DNA of 64,000 nucleotides from Blastococcus sp. CT_GayMR16 (GCF_004570875.1 NZ_SPQK01000017.1:45963-109962); one strand, 5' to 3'. Counted from the first letter of the stretch, positions 19,604 to 31,860 are shown. The notes: generated from the letters alone by a model not told the origin. Numbers and translations: made by a program.

Positions 19604-20638
19604 GTGACTGATCTCTCAGAGCTGGGATGGACGCTCGGCCGCGCCGCCGAGCTGCCCGCCGGATCCGTCCCCGCGCGGGTATCGCGCGTGGACCGGGGCC
19701 GCCTGAGCGTCCTGACGGCCGAGGGGGAGAGCCGGGTGCACCCGGCCGCCGCGCTGTACGACGAGTCCGGTCTGTCCGGCCCGGCCGTGGGTGACTGGGT
19801 CGCGGTGCGCGGCGAACTCGCGGTCGCCGTCCTCACCCGGACGAGTGCCTTCGTCCGTACCGGTGCCGGCCGGACGTCGGCGGCGCAGGTGATCGCGGCC
19901 AACCTGGACACCGTCCTGGTCGTCGACTCGCTGTCCGCGGATGCGCGCCTGCGGCGGGTCGAGCGCTATCTGGCCGTCGCCTGGAGCAGCGGCGCGACGC
20001 CGGTCGTCGTCCTCACGAAGGCCGACCTCTGCGACGACGTCGCGGCGGCGGCGGAGCAGGTCCGCGAGGACGCCTTCGGCGTCGATGTGCTGCCGGTCAG
20101 CTCGGTCACCGGCGCGGGCCTGGACGCCGTGCGCGACCTCCTCCCACCCGGCCGGACGGGAGCCATGGTGGGCCCGTCGGGCGTCGGGAAGTCGAGCCTG
20201 GTGAACGCGCTGGCCGGGGGGACCATCGCCGAGATCGGCGGGATCCGGGCGAGCGACGGCCGCGGCCGGCACACGACGACAGCGCGCGAGCTGCACCTGC
20301 TGCCGGGCGGCGGGCTGCTGGTCGACACCCCCGGCATGCGCGAGCTGGCGCTCTACGACGACGGCGAGGGCGTGGACACCGCCTACGCCGACGTCGCGCT
20401 GCTGGCGGCCGACTGCCGGTTCCGCGACTGCCAGCACCGCACCGAGCCGGGCTGCGCGGTCGCCTCCGCCATCGACGGCGGCCGGCTGGACCCCGCCCGG
20501 TACAGCGCGTGGCGCAAGCTGCAGGCCGAGGCACATCGTCAGCTGCTGCGCGTCGACGCCCGCGCCCGGGCCGCGGAGAAGGCGCGGATGCGCTCGTTCC
20601 ACCGGGCGATCCGGGAGCAGCCCAACCGGCTGCGGTGA
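19604..20638 (+). CDS. rsgA: Ribosome small-subunit-dependent GTPase A
   Basis: A 344-residue circularly permuted GTPase that helps 30S maturation. Order of motifs: an N-terminal OB-like domain, then G4 (VVLTKADL), G5 (PVSSVTGAG), G1 ([16 protein letters not shown]), G3 ([11 protein letters not shown]), and a C-terminal zinc knuckle in [14 protein letters not shown]. The permuted order is diagnostic. The GTG start is near GACCAT, a weak -10. purD begins 22 bases downstream but has its own -10. Confidence 0.95.
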   Translation: MTDLSELGWTLGRAAELPAGSVPARVSRVDRGRLSVLTAEGESRVHPAAALYDESGLSGPAVGDWVAVRGELAVAVLTRTSAFVRTGAGRTSAAQVIAANLDTVLVVDSLSADARLRRVERYLAVAWSSGATPVVVLTKADLCDDVAAAAEQVREDAFGVDVLPVSSVTGAGLDAVRDLLPPGRTGAMVGPSGVGKSSLVNALAGGTIAEIGGIRASDGRGRHTTTARELHLLPGGGLLVDTPGMRELALYDDGEGVDTAYADVALLAADCRFRDCQHRTEPGCAVASAIDGGRLDPARYSAWRKLQAEAHRQLLRVDARARAAEKARMRSFHRAIREQPNRLR

Positions 20639-20646
20639 CCGTCCCC

Positions 20647-20652
20647 TAGATT
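20647..20652 (+). promoter_or_regulatory. -10 box of leaderless purD
   Basis: TAGATT, eight bases before the GTG of purD, in the 22-base gap after rsgA. It would allow purD to be transcribed independently of rsgA. Confidence 0.55.
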
Positions 20653-20660
20653 CGGTCTTC

Positions 20661-21917
20661 GTGCGCGTGCTGGTGATCGGCTCCGGTGCCCGGGAGCACG
20701 CCCTGTGCGTGGCTCTCTCCTCCGACCCTGCGGTGAGTGCGCTCGCCTGCGCGCCCGGCAATGCCGGCACCCGCGCGGTCGCCGAACCGCTCGCGGTCGA
20801 CGCCGCGGACCCCGATGCGGTCGCCCGCGTCGCCGCCGACTGGGGCGCCGAGCTCGTGGTGATCGGCCCCGAGGTGCCGCTGGTCGCCGGTGCCGCCGAC
20901 GCCGTCCGGGATGCCGGCATCCCCTGCTTCGGGCCGTCGGCCGAGGCCGCCCAGCTCGAGGGCAGCAAGTCCTTCGCCAAGCACGTGATGGCTGCCGCGG
21001 GCGTGCCGACCGCGCGGTCGTGGCCGGTCGGCGGTCCGGCGGAGCTGGAGACCGCGCTGGACGAGGCGGGTGCCCCCTACGTCGTGAAGGACGACGGCCT
21101 GGCCGCGGGCAAGGGCGTGCTCGTCACCGACGACCGGGCGGCCGCGGTCGCGCACGGCTCCCGGGTGCTCGACGCCGGCGGTGCGGTGCTGGTCGAGGAG
21201 TACCTCGACGGGCCCGAGGTGTCGCTGTTCGCCGTCACCGACGGGACGACGGTGCTGCCGCTGTTGCCCGCCCAGGACCACAAGCGCCGGGACGACGGCG
21301 ACGGCGGCCCCAACACCGGCGGGATGGGTGCCTACGCGCCGCTGCCCTGGGCACCCCCCGGACTGGTCGACGAGGTGCTGGTCACCGTGCTGCAGCCGAC
21401 CGTCGACGAGATGGCCCGTCGCGGCGAGACGTTCAGCGGCCTGCTCTACGCCGGTCTCGCCCTCACGTCCCGCGGGCTGCGGGTGGTCGAGTTCAACGCG
21501 CGCTTCGGCGACCCGGAGACCCAGGTCGTGCTGCCGCTGCTGGAGACGCCGCTGGCCGGCCTGCTGCACGCAGCGGCCACCGGGACGCTCGCCGAGCACC
21601 CGCCGCTGCGGTGGCGCGACGGTGCGGCGGTGACCGTCGTCGTCGCGGCGCCCGGCTATCCCGAGGCGCCGCGCACCGGTTCGCCGATCACCGGTGCCGA
21701 CGGCGAGGGCGTGCTGCACGCCGGTACCGCGTTGTCGGCGGACGGGCATGTGATCTCCGCGGGTGGCCGCGTGCTCGCCGTGACCGGGATCGGTGCCGAC
21801 CTCGCCGCCGCCCGGCAGCAGGCCTACGAGCGGGTGGCCGCGGTCCGGCTCGCCGACGCGCACTGGCGGACCGACATCGCGCTCGCCGCCGTCGAGGGCC
21901 GGATCGTCGTCGGCTAG
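20661..21917 (+). CDS. purD: Phosphoribosylamine-glycine ligase (GAR synthetase)
   Basis: The 418-residue ATP-grasp enzyme joins phosphoribosylamine and glycine, the second step of purine synthesis. Seen: [13 protein letters not shown] at the N-terminus, the ATP-grasp loop [36 protein letters not shown] and [19 protein letters not shown]. Single-domain bacterial length. Its last bases overlap the stop of the convergent AI-2E family gene by four bases. Confidence 0.97.
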   Translation: MRVLVIGSGAREHALCVALSSDPAVSALACAPGNAGTRAVAEPLAVDAADPDAVARVAADWGAELVVIGPEVPLVAGAADAVRDAGIPCFGPSAEAAQLEGSKSFAKHVMAAAGVPTARSWPVGGPAELETALDEAGAPYVVKDDGLAAGKGVLVTDDRAAAVAHGSRVLDAGGAVLVEEYLDGPEVSLFAVTDGTTVLPLLPAQDHKRRDDGDGGPNTGGMGAYAPLPWAPPGLVDEVLVTVLQPTVDEMARRGETFSGLLYAGLALTSRGLRVVEFNARFGDPETQVVLPLLETPLAGLLHAAATGTLAEHPPLRWRDGAAVTVVVAAPGYPEAPRTGSPITGADGEGVLHAGTALSADGHVISAGGRVLAVTGIGADLAAARQQAYERVAAVRLADAHWRTDIALAAVEGRIVVG

Positions 21918-23350
21918 CCGGCGGTGACCGCCGGCCGGGCCCGCTCGGGGCGCGGTTCCGGCGGTCGCGGACCGTCGTGCCGGCGGCTCAGGTAGGTGCC
22001 CGCGACGTTCGCGCACGCCACGATCGGGACGGCGATCAGGGCGCCGAAGATGCCGGCGATGAGCAGGCCGGCGGCGATCGCCAGGACGATGGCCAGCGGA
22101 TGCACCCGCACCGCCCGGCCCAGCAGCAGCGGCTGCAGGATGTGCCCTTCGACCTGCATGACCAGCACGACGATGGCGAGCGCGATGAGCGCGGTGATCG
22201 GTCCCTGGGAGACGAGCGCGACCAGCACCGCCACCGAGCCGGCGAGGAACGAGCCGAGGATCGGGATGAACGCCCCGAGGAACACCAGTGCGGCCAGCGG
22301 GATGACCAGCGGCACCCCCAGGATCGCCAGGCCGATGCCGATGCCGATCGCGTCGATCAGCGCGACGGCGGCCGTCGCGCGGACGTAGGAGACGAGCGTG
22401 CGCCAGGCGCGACGGGCCGCCTCGTCGATGTAGGCGCGGGAGTCGCCCGGGAAGAGGCCGACCAGCCACAGCCAGATCGAACGCCCGTCCTTGAGGAAGA
22501 AGAACAGCGTGAACAGCGCCAGGAAGAACCCGGCGATGACCTCACCGACCGTGGCCGCCGTCGTGAGGGCGCCGGAGGCGATGGAGTCCTGGTTGTCGAC
22601 CAGGGTCTGCTGGAACTGACCGACCGCGTCCTCGAGCTGGTTCCGCGTGATCGGGAACGTGCGCACGACGAAGCTCTGGACCTGCCCGATGCCCTCGCTG
22701 ACCTGGCCGGCGAGGTCGGAGAAGCCGGCGGAGAACCGCTCGACGACGAGCGTGATGATCCCGGCGACCACACCGAGGCCGACGATGAGCATCGTGAACG
22801 CGGACAGCGACCGTGGCCAGCCGTGCCGGACGAGGTAGGCCGCGCCCGGCTGCAGCAATGCTGCGAGCAGCAGCGCGACGATCACCGGGACGACGACGAC
22901 CGCGACGTACGCCGCGGCGTAGAGCAGCACGTAGAAGCCGGCGATCACGACGATGAACCGCCACGAGTAGGCCGCCGCCGTCCGCAGCCCGTTCGGGACC
23001 CCGGCCTCCGGCGGGCCGTCGCGCCCACTCGTCGTCATCAGCCGGCGGGAGCGCTCCCCGGGCCGGTGCGGGCGACCGCCCTGGGGCGGCCCGCTGACCC
23101 CGCCGGACGCGACGGCTCCGTCGACGTCCGGGGCGCCGGGTTCGGGGCTGCCCAGCGGGGGAGTCGTGGCGCCGCCGTCCGGGTCGTCGTCCGGGGGGAT
23201 CTCGACGAAGTCGATCGGCTCCGGGTCGTCGTCGTGGACGAGGATGGCGCGGTCGTCGTCGCGCTCCGGCCACGCGTGCGGGTCGTGCTCGCGGGCGGCT
23301 CGGATGCGTTCCCGCGCCCGTTCGGTGAGGACGCTGGCCCGTCGCAGCAT
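21914..23350 (-). CDS. AI-2E family (PerM/TqsA-like) membrane permease
   Basis: A 478-residue protein. Residues 1 to about 120 are a charged, Asp/Pro-rich cytoplasmic extension; the rest has about eight transmembrane helices and family motifs FTLFFFLKDGRSIWLWLVGLFP, FLGAFIPILGSF and LQPLLLGRAVRVHPLAIVLA. Relatives export AI-2 or act as antiporters; substrate unknown. The acidic N-terminal extension is longer than in most relatives. GGGGAGG eight bases before ATG 23350 supports the long form over an internal ATG before TTSGRDG. Confidence 0.88.
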   Translation of the reverse strand: MLRRASVLTERARERIRAAREHDPHAWPERDDDRAILVHDDDPEPIDFVEIPPDDDPDGGATTPPLGSPEPGAPDVDGAVASGGVSGPPQGGRPHRPGERSRRLMTTSGRDGPPEAGVPNGLRTAAAYSWRFIVVIAGFYVLLYAAAYVAVVVVPVIVALLLAALLQPGAAYLVRHGWPRSLSAFTMLIVGLGVVAGIITLVVERFSAGFSDLAGQVSEGIGQVQSFVVRTFPITRNQLEDAVGQFQQTLVDNQDSIASGALTTAATVGEVIAGFFLALFTLFFFLKDGRSIWLWLVGLFPGDSRAYIDEAARRAWRTLVSYVRATAAVALIDAIGIGIGLAILGVPLVIPLAALVFLGAFIPILGSFLAGSVAVLVALVSQGPITALIALAIVVLVMQVEGHILQPLLLGRAVRVHPLAIVLAIAAGLLIAGIFGALIAVPIVACANVAGTYLSRRHDGPRPPEPRPERARPAVTAG

Positions 23351-23455
23351 CGTCGATCCTCCCCTCGGGCCCGGGGGCCGTCCATGATCACGCTAGCCCT
23401 GCGGGAGGATGTACCTCGTGGTGCGACGAGCTGAGCTGTGTCAGGTGGTACCCGC

Positions 23456-24759
<1,304 letters not shown>

Positions 24760-24763
<4 letters not shown>

Positions 24764-25620
24764 TCGATCTCCCGCTCGTCGCCCGGGGGAAGGTGCGCGA
24801 GATCTACGACGCGGGTCCTGACCGGCTGTTGCTGGTGGCGTCGGACCGGATCTCCGCCTACGACCACGTGCTGCCGACGCCGATCCCCGACAAGGGGCGC
24901 GTCCTCACCCAGCTCTCGGTGTGGTGGTTCGACCAGCTCACCCCGGTGCTGTCCTCGTTCGGGGCCTCGCACCACCTGATCTCGGCGTCCGACGTGCCGG
25001 CCTCGGCCGCGGGACGGGGAATGCTCGTGCGTCGGCTGGAGATGCTGCCGGTCGAGTGCGTGGCCCGCGGCTACCTGTCGGGGTCGGGGACTCATCTGTA
25101 CGCGAGGACCGGTTCGATCCGGGACGTCGTCCTGCCGGCGGGACTGGTCGAGGGGTCGCGGCTGCCGACGCCGGTGTTCACCCCGTCGACGAAGGCCGAG
25201 GTGGGAGAGCACGACGAGGCGATCGACTTCGCCTCCGTGGTCTACGCGGTGGGCGCCGCCCGGGCCGAGGAACTGCGGGACCTGACCCTGGCGCTGTACT
25301 CGCGGGCGGCGGAGATCGCGCTCGAGGCCGGGATCATCCTGGCCGACACCAAGTTCGAGTTCGGGCTGGCCGCGGACGGCGGGCTGGTGCTCGGCGACGA
25401 GGTGCTCACCCCGGACTCCTCGCGCTTCTGGCCGGCCGCGACCTGGTCGCCGGGCGCCGTCCAGCCGTCCTACGACAAGCAGTACGTGCGCGACTGGCTG
25501 ACGTCGACCGGCTGGGACCGGGTCTCCCCGCCACCCGAGCTGCCGTCGGACGTCGTCGAGGCGACCCGCGAGCGCTACGTCACCGCCTACGAACAGCTCA
25601 CCGGCCAGAGCTTTCCGTAG
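24760..25620 (+). CDS. purC: SAICAR synthetase
   Basis: The 286-residue enzyme ligates aspartate to CAIR using ATP. Motifs: GKVREIYDAGPDRLLLVASDRISAYD at the N-terminus, VECVARGYLSGSG, TPSTKAEVGEHDE and ADTKFEFGL. Length is of the longer actinobacterial type. The GTG start overlaps the purB stop; a longer reading back to 24607 is antisense-like noise in the purB gene and is rejected. Confidence 0.97.
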
Positions 25621-25705
25621 TCCTGCTGCGGCGCCGGGAGGGGTTTTCCCGGCGCATCCGCGCGCGCACACTGCGCCGGTCGGGGGCCACGGAGGGCGCG
25701 CGGAC

Positions 25706-26449
25706 GTGAGGAGCGGTGAGTTGAGCGGACGAGGACGCAAGCAGCAGAACCGGGGCAAGTCGCATCGGTCGCAGCCCCCGTCGAAGAAGGGCGCCGGGTC
25801 CAGCCGGTCAGCCACGGCGGGCGCCGGGTCGAGTGCCACCTCGACGACCGGGGCCGGCTCGGCGCGGCAGCAGCACCCGGTTCGCGCCACGGCCGGCTCC
25901 CGCCCGGAGCGGACGGATCCCGTCGCCGGCGGCCGGTCACGCCCCGCGCCGCGTGCGGCCGCCCCCGGCCGGACGGCGAGCCGGCAGCCGCGGGACGGGC
26001 GGCGGCGCAGGCAGCGGCTGACCGTCGTCATCGGGGCTGTGGCACTCGGCGGTGCCGCCATCGGCGGAGTCATCGCCGGCATGGCGGGAGGGGAGACGCC
26101 CCCGGCCCAGGAGGCCGGCGAGGCGAGCGGGTCCGCGGTGACGTCGTCCGCCGCTCCGGTGAAGCCGACCGCCTCCGCGTCGCCCTCCGCCGTGCCCGCG
26201 ATGACGATGAGCTGCCCGACCGGTGGCGGCGCCTCGACGCTCTTCGGGCACGAGATCGCCGTGCCCGAGCCGTACACCGTCACCATCACCTACGGGGACG
26301 GCGACGAGTACACCAACGACAGCGACCAGCTCGGTGCAATCTTCTCGCACACGTACACGGAGCCGGGCTCGTACGAGGTCAATGCCGTGCTGACCGATCC
26401 GACGGGGACGACGGCGAGCGCCGGCTGCACCTACACCTGGGGTCCCTAG
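25706..26449 (+). CDS. Membrane-anchored protein with basic disordered N-terminus and PKD-like C-terminus
   Basis: A 247-residue protein. Residues 1 to about 105 are basic and low-complexity ([15 protein letters not shown], Arg/Ala/Pro-rich); one transmembrane helix follows ([22 protein letters not shown]); then a Ser/Ala/Pro linker and a C-terminal domain with a PKD-like [21 protein letters not shown] strand and two cysteines (MSCPTGG and AGCTYTW). The outside domain probably binds a wall component or protein; function unknown. GGAGGG nine bases before GTG 25706 supports that start; TTG 25721 with GAGGAG upstream is an alternative. Confidence 0.7.
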   Translation: MRSGELSGRGRKQQNRGKSHRSQPPSKKGAGSSRSATAGAGSSATSTTGAGSARQQHPVRATAGSRPERTDPVAGGRSRPAPRAAAPGRTASRQPRDGRRRRQRLTVVIGAVALGGAAIGGVIAGMAGGETPPAQEAGEASGSAVTSSAAPVKPTASASPSAVPAMTMSCPTGGGASTLFGHEIAVPEPYTVTITYGDGDEYTNDSDQLGAIFSHTYTEPGSYEVNAVLTDPTGTTASAGCTYTWGP

Positions 26450-26493
26450 GGGCAGATCTCGCCGGGGGAAGGAAGGGCTCTCCGGCGTCCCGG

Positions 26494-26499
26494 TACCCT
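26494..26499 (+). promoter_or_regulatory. -10 box of leaderless purS
   Basis: TACCCT, seven bases before the GTG of purS. It probably drives purS, purQ, purL and the SCP2-like gene as one transcript ending at the 30086-30117 hairpin. Confidence 0.6.
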
Positions 26500-26506
26500 C
26501 GGCGGT

Positions 26507-26746
26507 GTGTCCCGGGTGGTCGTCGATGTGGTCCTCAAGCCGGAGATCTCCGACCCCCAGGGGCAGGCGGTGCTGGGCGCACTGGGGCGCCTCGGTCACG
26601 GCAGCATCGCCAGCGTCCGGCAGGGCAAGCACTTCGTGCTCGAGGTCGACGGCACCCCCGACGAGGCGGAGCTGAAGCAGATCGGCGAGACGCTGCTGGC
26701 CAACCCCGTCATCGAGGACGTCGAGCTGCACCTCTCCACCGACTGA
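26507..26746 (+). CDS. purS: FGAM synthase small subunit PurS
   Basis: A 79-residue protein that bridges PurL and PurQ in three-part FGAM synthase. The sequence [27 protein letters not shown] and the end [12 protein letters not shown] are typical. PurQ starts 14 bases after the stop. Confidence 0.95.
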   Translation: MSRVVVDVVLKPEISDPQGQAVLGALGRLGHGSIASVRQGKHFVLEVDGTPDEAELKQIGETLLANPVIEDVELHLSTD

Positions 26747-26760
26747 ACGGACGCACTTCC

Positions 26761-27432
26761 TTGCGCATCGGTGTTCTGACCTTCCCGGGCTCCCTGGACG
26801 ACGTCGACGCCGCCCGCGCGGTGCGCCTGGCTGGGGGTGAACCGGTCGCCCTGTGGCACGCCGACCACGACCTCAAGGACGTCGACGCCGTGATCCTCCC
26901 CGGCGGCTTCTCCTACGGCGACTACCTGCGGGCCGGCGCCATCGCCGCGCGGGCCCCCCTGATGCAGGACGTCGTCGCGCGGGCGAACGACGGCATGCCC
27001 GTGCTCGGCATCTGCAACGGCTTCCAGGTGCTCTGCGAGGCCGGACTGCTGCCCGGCGCCCTGACCCGCAACAGCCACCTGCACTTCCGCAACCGCGACC
27101 AGGTGCTCACCGTCGAGCGGTCCGACACCGCCTGGACCGGCGACTACGCGACGGGTCAGCGCATCGTGATCCCGGTCAAGAACGGTGAAGGCCGGTACGT
27201 GGCGGCCGACGCCGACCTCGACCGCCTCGAGGGCGAGGGCCGCGTGGTGTTCCGCTACACCGACGGCAACCCGAACGGCAGCAGCCGTGACATCGCCGGG
27301 GTGACCAGCGAGAACGGCCGGGTCGTCGGCCTCATGCCGCACCCCGAGCACGCGGTCGAGGACCTCACCGGCCCGAGCACCGACGGCCTCGGCTTCTTCA
27401 CCAGCGTCCTGAAGGCCGCGGTGGCAGCGTGA
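26761..27432 (+). CDS. purQ: FGAM synthase glutaminase subunit PurQ
   Basis: The 223-residue class I glutamine amidotransferase supplies ammonia to PurL. The nucleophile is in GICNGFQVL and the His/Glu pair in [11 protein letters not shown]; the N-terminus is [16 protein letters not shown] and [14 protein letters not shown] follows. It starts with TTG at 26761. It overlaps purL by four bases (GTGA), keeping the subunits coupled. Confidence 0.96.
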   Translation: MRIGVLTFPGSLDDVDAARAVRLAGGEPVALWHADHDLKDVDAVILPGGFSYGDYLRAGAIAARAPLMQDVVARANDGMPVLGICNGFQVLCEAGLLPGALTRNSHLHFRNRDQVLTVERSDTAWTGDYATGQRIVIPVKNGEGRYVAADADLDRLEGEGRVVFRYTDGNPNGSSRDIAGVTSENGRVVGLMPHPEHAVEDLTGPSTDGLGFFTSVLKAAVAA

Positions 27433-29705
27433 TCGACACGGTGGAGCTCGCGGCGAAGAGCCCGGACGACGAGCAGCCCTGGGCCGAGCTGGGTCTCAAG
27501 TCCGACGAGTACGACCGGATCAAGAGCATCCTCGGCCGCCGCCCGACCACGGCCGAGCTCGCCATGTACTCGGTCATGTGGAGCGAGCACTGCTCCTACA
27601 AGAGCTCCAAGGTGCACCTCAGGCAGTTCGGCGACCTCCCGCACAGCGACGCCCTGCTGGTCGGCATCGGCGAGAACGCCGGCGTCGTCGACGTCGGCGA
27701 CGGCTACGCGGTCACGTTCAAGGTCGAGTCGCACAACCACCCGAGCTACGTCGAGCCGTACCAGGGCGCGGCCACGGGCGTCGGCGGCATCGTGCGCGAC
27801 ATCCTCACCATGGGCGCCCGCCCGATCGCGGTCATGGACTCGCTCCGCTTCGGCCGCGCCGATGCCCCCGACACCGCCCGCGTGCTGCCCGGCGTGGTGG
27901 CCGGCGTCGGCGGCTACGGCAACTGCCTGGGCCTGCCCAACATCGGCGGGGAACTCCTCTTCGACGACTGCTACGCCGGGAACCCGCTGGTCAACGCGCT
28001 GTGCGTCGGCGTCATGCGGCACGAGGATGTCCGCCTGGCCAAGGCCGAGGGCCTCGGCAACAAGGTCATCCTCTTCGGTGCCCGCACCGGCGGAGACGGC
28101 ATCGGCGGCGTGAGCGTGCTGGCCAGCGAGACCTTCGACGAGCACGGCCCGGCCAAGCGCCCCAGCGTGCAGGTCGGCGACCCGTTCACCGAGAAGCTGC
28201 TCATCGAGGCGTGCCTGGAAATCTTCGCGGCCGACCTCGTCACCGGCATTCAGGACCTCGGCGGCGCCGGCCTCTCCTGCGCGACGTCGGAGCTGGCCAG
28301 TGCCGGCACCGGCGGCATGCACGTCGACCTCGACACCGTCCCGTTGCGCGACTCGACGCTCACCCCGGCCGAGATCCTGATGAGCGAGTCGCAGGAGCGC
28401 ATGTGCGCGATCGTCGAGCCGGCCAAGGTCGATGCGTTCCTCGCCGTCTGTCGGAAATGGGACGTCCTCGCCACCGTCATCGGTGAGGTCACCGACGGCG
28501 ACCGGCTCACCGTCGACTGGCACGGCGAGCGGATCGTCGACGTCCCGCCGCGCACGGTCGCCCACGAGGGCCCGGTCTACGAGCGGCCGATGACCCGCCC
28601 GGCCGATCTCGACGCACTCCAGGCCGACGACGCGGCCCGCCTCCCGCGGCCGTCGACCGGCGCGGAGCTCCAGGCGCACTGGCTCGCCGTCGTCAGCAGT
28701 CCGGACGGCGCCGACAAGACGTGGGTCACCGAGCAGTACGACCGCTACGTCCGCGGCAACACCGTGCTCGCCCAGCCGGAGGACGCCGGCGTCGTCCGCA
28801 TCGACGAGCAGAGCCACCGCGGGATCGCGCTCGCCCTCGACGGGAACGCCCGCTACGCCCGCCTCGACCCCTACGCCGGCGCCCAGCTCAACCTCGCCGA
28901 GGCCTACCGCAACGTCGCCGTCTCGGGCGCGAAGCCGCTGGCCGTCACCAACTGCCTGAACTTCGGCTCCCCGGAGGAGCCGGAGGTCATGTGGCAGTTC
29001 GCCGAGGCCGTGCGTGGCCTGGCCGACGGCTGCCGCGAGCTCGGTCTGCCGGTCACCGGCGGCAACGTCAGCCTCTACAACCAGACCGGCGACGTCCCGA
29101 TCAACCCGACGCCGGTCATCGGCGTGCTCGGCGTGCACGAGGACGTCCGCCGCCGCATCCCCGGCGGCTGGCGGGCCGACGGCGAGACGGTGCTGCTGCT
29201 CGGCGAGACCCGCGCCGAGTTCGGTGGCTCGGCCTGGGCGTCGGTCGTGCACGGTCACCTCGGCGGGAAGCCGCCGGTGGTCGACCTGGCCGCCGAACGG
29301 CGACTGGGGGAGTTGCTCGCGGGCCTACCCGGTCTGGTCAGCTCCGCGCACGACCTCGCCGACGGGGGGCTCGCGCAGACCCTCGCGGAGTCGGCGCTGC
29401 GCTACGGCGTCGGCGCGCGGCTGCACCTGGACGGCGACCTGTTCACCGCGCTGTTCAGCGAGTCGGCCGCCCGTGCCGTCGTCACGACGGGCGACTCTGA
29501 CGCCGTCCGGACGGCCGCGGCAGCGGCCGGCGTCCCGGTCACCGAACTGGGGACGACGGGCGGCGACACCCTGACCGTCGACGGCCTGCTCGAGCTCGGC
29601 ATCACCGAACTCCGGGCCGCCTGGTCGGCCACCCTGCCGGCCCTCTTCGGTGCTCCCGAGATCGCGGTCGGTTCCGTCCCGGCGGGCACCGTTCCGACCA
29701 GCTGA
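27429..29705 (+). CDS. purL: FGAM synthase large subunit PurL (short type)
   Basis: The 758-residue ATP-dependent subunit converts FGAR to FGAM in purine synthesis. It is the short type that lacks a glutaminase domain, consistent with adjacent purS and purQ. Seen: [59 protein letters not shown] and [16 protein letters not shown], all family landmarks across the two tandem AIRS-like halves. The stop overlaps the next ATG (TGATG). Confidence 0.98.
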   Translation: MIDTVELAAKSPDDEQPWAELGLKSDEYDRIKSILGRRPTTAELAMYSVMWSEHCSYKSSKVHLRQFGDLPHSDALLVGIGENAGVVDVGDGYAVTFKVESHNHPSYVEPYQGAATGVGGIVRDILTMGARPIAVMDSLRFGRADAPDTARVLPGVVAGVGGYGNCLGLPNIGGELLFDDCYAGNPLVNALCVGVMRHEDVRLAKAEGLGNKVILFGARTGGDGIGGVSVLASETFDEHGPAKRPSVQVGDPFTEKLLIEACLEIFAADLVTGIQDLGGAGLSCATSELASAGTGGMHVDLDTVPLRDSTLTPAEILMSESQERMCAIVEPAKVDAFLAVCRKWDVLATVIGEVTDGDRLTVDWHGERIVDVPPRTVAHEGPVYERPMTRPADLDALQADDAARLPRPSTGAELQAHWLAVVSSPDGADKTWVTEQYDRYVRGNTVLAQPEDAGVVRIDEQSHRGIALALDGNARYARLDPYAGAQLNLAEAYRNVAVSGAKPLAVTNCLNFGSPEEPEVMWQFAEAVRGLADGCRELGLPVTGGNVSLYNQTGDVPINPTPVIGVLGVHEDVRRRIPGGWRADGETVLLLGETRAEFGGSAWASVVHGHLGGKPPVVDLAAERRLGELLAGLPGLVSSAHDLADGGLAQTLAESALRYGVGARLHLDGDLFTALFSESAARAVVTTGDSDAVRTAAAAAGVPVTELGTTGGDTLTVDGLLELGITELRAAWSATLPALFGAPEIAVGSVPAGTVPTS

Positions 29706-30088
29706 TGGCTGCGCAGCCGATCCCGGCCGACGAGCTGCGCGCGGTCCTCGAACCCGTCCGGGAATGGCTCGCGGGCCAGGCGGAACAGCCGCCGCGGTCC
29801 GTCGTCGGCGCGGCGGTGAAGACCTCAGCCCGATGGCTGGCCCAGCAGGTGCCCGGCCGGTCGGTCGAGCTGCGGATCCCGCCGCACGTCGCCGTCCAGT
29901 TCATCGAGGGGCCGCGGCACACGCGCGGTACCCCGCCGAACGTGATCGAGACCGACGCGGCGACCTGGCTCCGGCTGGCATCAGGCCAGGTGACCTGGGC
30001 GGACGCCGTGGCCGAGGGCCGGGTGGTGGCCAGCGGAAACCGCGCCGACCTGAGCGGCCACCTGCCGCTGCGCCCGCTGACCCGCTGA
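29705..30088 (+). CDS. SCP2-like (sterol-carrier fold) protein
   Basis: A 127-residue soluble protein. The end [36 protein letters not shown] resembles the C-terminal part of the SCP2 fold, and [25 protein letters not shown] precedes it. Such proteins are conserved beside purL in actinobacteria, but their ligand is unknown. Start overlaps the purL stop, so it is cotranslated; its TGA stop lies inside the palindrome that follows. Confidence 0.8.
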   Translation: MAAQPIPADELRAVLEPVREWLAGQAEQPPRSVVGAAVKTSARWLAQQVPGRSVELRIPPHVAVQFIEGPRHTRGTPPNVIETDAATWLRLASGQVTWADAVAEGRVVASGNRADLSGHLPLRPLTR

Positions 30089-30117
30089 GGGGCCTTCATG
30101 GCCATGAAGGCCCCTCA
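30086..30117. terminator. Perfect 32-base palindrome, bidirectional terminator
   Basis: Sixteen-base arms meet without a loop (TGAGGGGCCTTCATGG at 30086-30101 and its complement at 30102-30117). It includes the stop codon of the SCP2-like gene and lies three bases before the stop of the convergent small gene. Symmetry and position suit a terminator for both directions; there is no T-run. Confidence 0.7.
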
Positions 30118-30120
30118 GGG

Positions 30121-30267
30121 TCAGCCGGTGAAGAGCGAGCTCGCCGTCTTCACGGTCTGGTACAGCCCGTAGACCAGTGGGACGCCGACCAGGGTCCACG
30201 CGAACGCGATGAGCGCCGCGGGGGTGGAGGACGGCTGTTGCGTGCCGGTGGAGGCAGGAGAGCTCAT
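30121..30267 (-). CDS. MFS transporter small subunit
   Basis: A 48-residue protein with a Ser/Pro/Thr-rich start and one transmembrane helix, ending VGVPLVYGLYQTVKTASSLF. This matches the tiny accessory protein found after OFA-family transporters in actinobacteria (often named MFS transporter small subunit). Its ATG overlaps the transporter stop by four bases. The role is inferred from pairing. Confidence 0.75.
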   Translation of the reverse strand: MSSPASTGTQQPSSTPAALIAFAWTLVGVPLVYGLYQTVKTASSLFTG

Positions 30268-31670
30268 CGGACGGCGCTCGCTTCCTGAGTGGCGGTGGAG
30301 GGGGCGGACTTCGGCTCGTGCCACTTCGAGGCGACCGGCTTCACCAGCAGGTTCGCGACGAAGCCGACGGCCAGCAGGCCGACCATGATGAACAGCGCCG
30401 GCCGGTAGTCGCCGGCGACCAGCTCACCTGGGGTGCCCCGGGTGTCGAGCACGGTGTTGACGATCAGCGGCCCGGCCACACCGGCGGCCGACCACGCGGT
30501 CAGCAGCCGGCCGTGGATGGCCCCCACCTGGTAGGTGCCGAAGAGGTCACGCAGGTAGGCCGGGATGGTGGCGAACCCGCCGCCGTAGAACGAGATGATG
30601 ACCGCGGCGAGGAGGACGAAGATCCAGGTCGCCGAGCTGCCGATCGTCGCGAGCAGCACGTACAGGATGAGGCCGACCCCGAGATACACCATGTAGATCG
30701 GCTTGCGGCCGATGTAGTCCGACGTGGACGACCACACGAACCGGCCGCCCATGTTGAACAGCGACAGCAGGCCGACGAAGCCCGCGGCGGCGGTCAGTGC
30801 GACCTGGGAGGTGTCCCCGTCGCGGAAGAAGTCCTGGATCATCGGACTGGCCTGTTCGAGGATCCCGATGCCGGCTGTGACGTTGCAGAACAGCACGATC
30901 CACAGCAGCCAGAACTGCGGTGTCTTGATCGCGTTGCCCGCCGAGACGTTGTCGGTGGTGACCAGCGACTTCTTCTTCACCATCGAGGGGTCGAAACCGT
31001 CGGGCCTCCAGCCCTCCGCCGGGACCCGCACGATGAACGCGCCGAACAGCATGAAGACCAGGTAGACCAGGCCGAGGGTCAGGAAGAGCAGGGAGACCGC
31101 GCTGCCGCTGGGCACGGTGCCGGCCGTGCCGTCGTAGGCGGGGTCGTAGAGGTCCATCAGCTGGCGCGACAGCGGCGAGGCGATGAGCGCGCCACCACCG
31201 AAGCCCATGATGGCCATTCCGGTGGCCAGACCGGGGCGGTCGGGGAACCACTTGATCAGCGTGGAGACCGGCGAGATGTAGCCGATGCCCAGCCCGATGC
31301 CGCCGATGACGCCGTAGCCGAGGTAGACCAGCCACAGCTGCTCGGTCGCGATGCCGAGGGAACCGACGAGGAAGCCGCTGGACCAGAAGCAGGCGGCGGT
31401 GAACATCGCGGCGCGAGGACCGTTGCGGTCGACCCACGTGCCGAACGCCGCCGCGGAGAGACCCAACATCACGATCGCGATCGAGAAGATGATCCCGATC
31501 GCGGTGAGGCTGGTGTCGAAGTGGGCGACCAGAGCGGTCTTGTAGACGCTGGTCGCGTAGGCCTGGCCGATGCACAGGTGGACGGCGAGGGCCGCCGGCG
31601 GGATCAGCCAGCGGTTGAACCCGGGCCGGGCGACGATGCGCTCGCGGGCCAGGAAGCTGGGTACTGCCAC
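30264..31670 (-). CDS. OFA-family MFS transporter (oxalate/formate antiporter-like)
   Basis: A 468-residue protein with about twelve transmembrane helices. N-terminal NRWLIPPAALAVHLCIGQAYA, GIGLGIGYISPVSTLIKWFPDRPGLATGMAIMGFGGGA and SDYIGRKPIYM match the oxalate/formate antiporter family; the actual substrate could be another carboxylate. The GTG at MAVPSFLARERI was chosen: GGAGGT is four bases upstream. An upstream in-frame reading to 31880 runs into the divergent dehydrogenase promoter. It is cotranscribed with the small subunit gene. Confidence 0.87.
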   Translation of the reverse strand: MAVPSFLARERIVARPGFNRWLIPPAALAVHLCIGQAYATSVYKTALVAHFDTSLTAIGIIFSIAIVMLGLSAAAFGTWVDRNGPRAAMFTAACFWSSGFLVGSLGIATEQLWLVYLGYGVIGGIGLGIGYISPVSTLIKWFPDRPGLATGMAIMGFGGGALIASPLSRQLMDLYDPAYDGTAGTVPSGSAVSLLFLTLGLVYLVFMLFGAFIVRVPAEGWRPDGFDPSMVKKKSLVTTDNVSAGNAIKTPQFWLLWIVLFCNVTAGIGILEQASPMIQDFFRDGDTSQVALTAAAGFVGLLSLFNMGGRFVWSSTSDYIGRKPIYMVYLGVGLILYVLLATIGSSATWIFVLLAAVIISFYGGGFATIPAYLRDLFGTYQVGAIHGRLLTAWSAAGVAGPLIVNTVLDTRGTPGELVAGDYRPALFIMVGLLAVGFVANLLVKPVASKWHEPKSAPSTATQEASAVR

Positions 31671-31860
31671 GGACACCTCCGAGAAGGAACGGTGCGCCCG
31701 GCCGGACGCAACCCGGTCGCCCGCTGTGATGTGCGTCGCGACCGGTCGGACGGTACGACGCCGTCCGTATCGCCGCGCGCCGAAGCTGCGATCGAGACCC
31801 CCGCGTGATCGGCACCTCCGCGGGGCGGAAGGCGATCCGGCCGGTGGCTGGGCGCCCACA

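Noticed and set aside
20705..23434. 909-codon plus-strand frame across purD and the AI-2E gene
   Set aside because: Crosses two conserved genes in the wrong frame; Arg-rich composition typical of GC-rich shadow frames.
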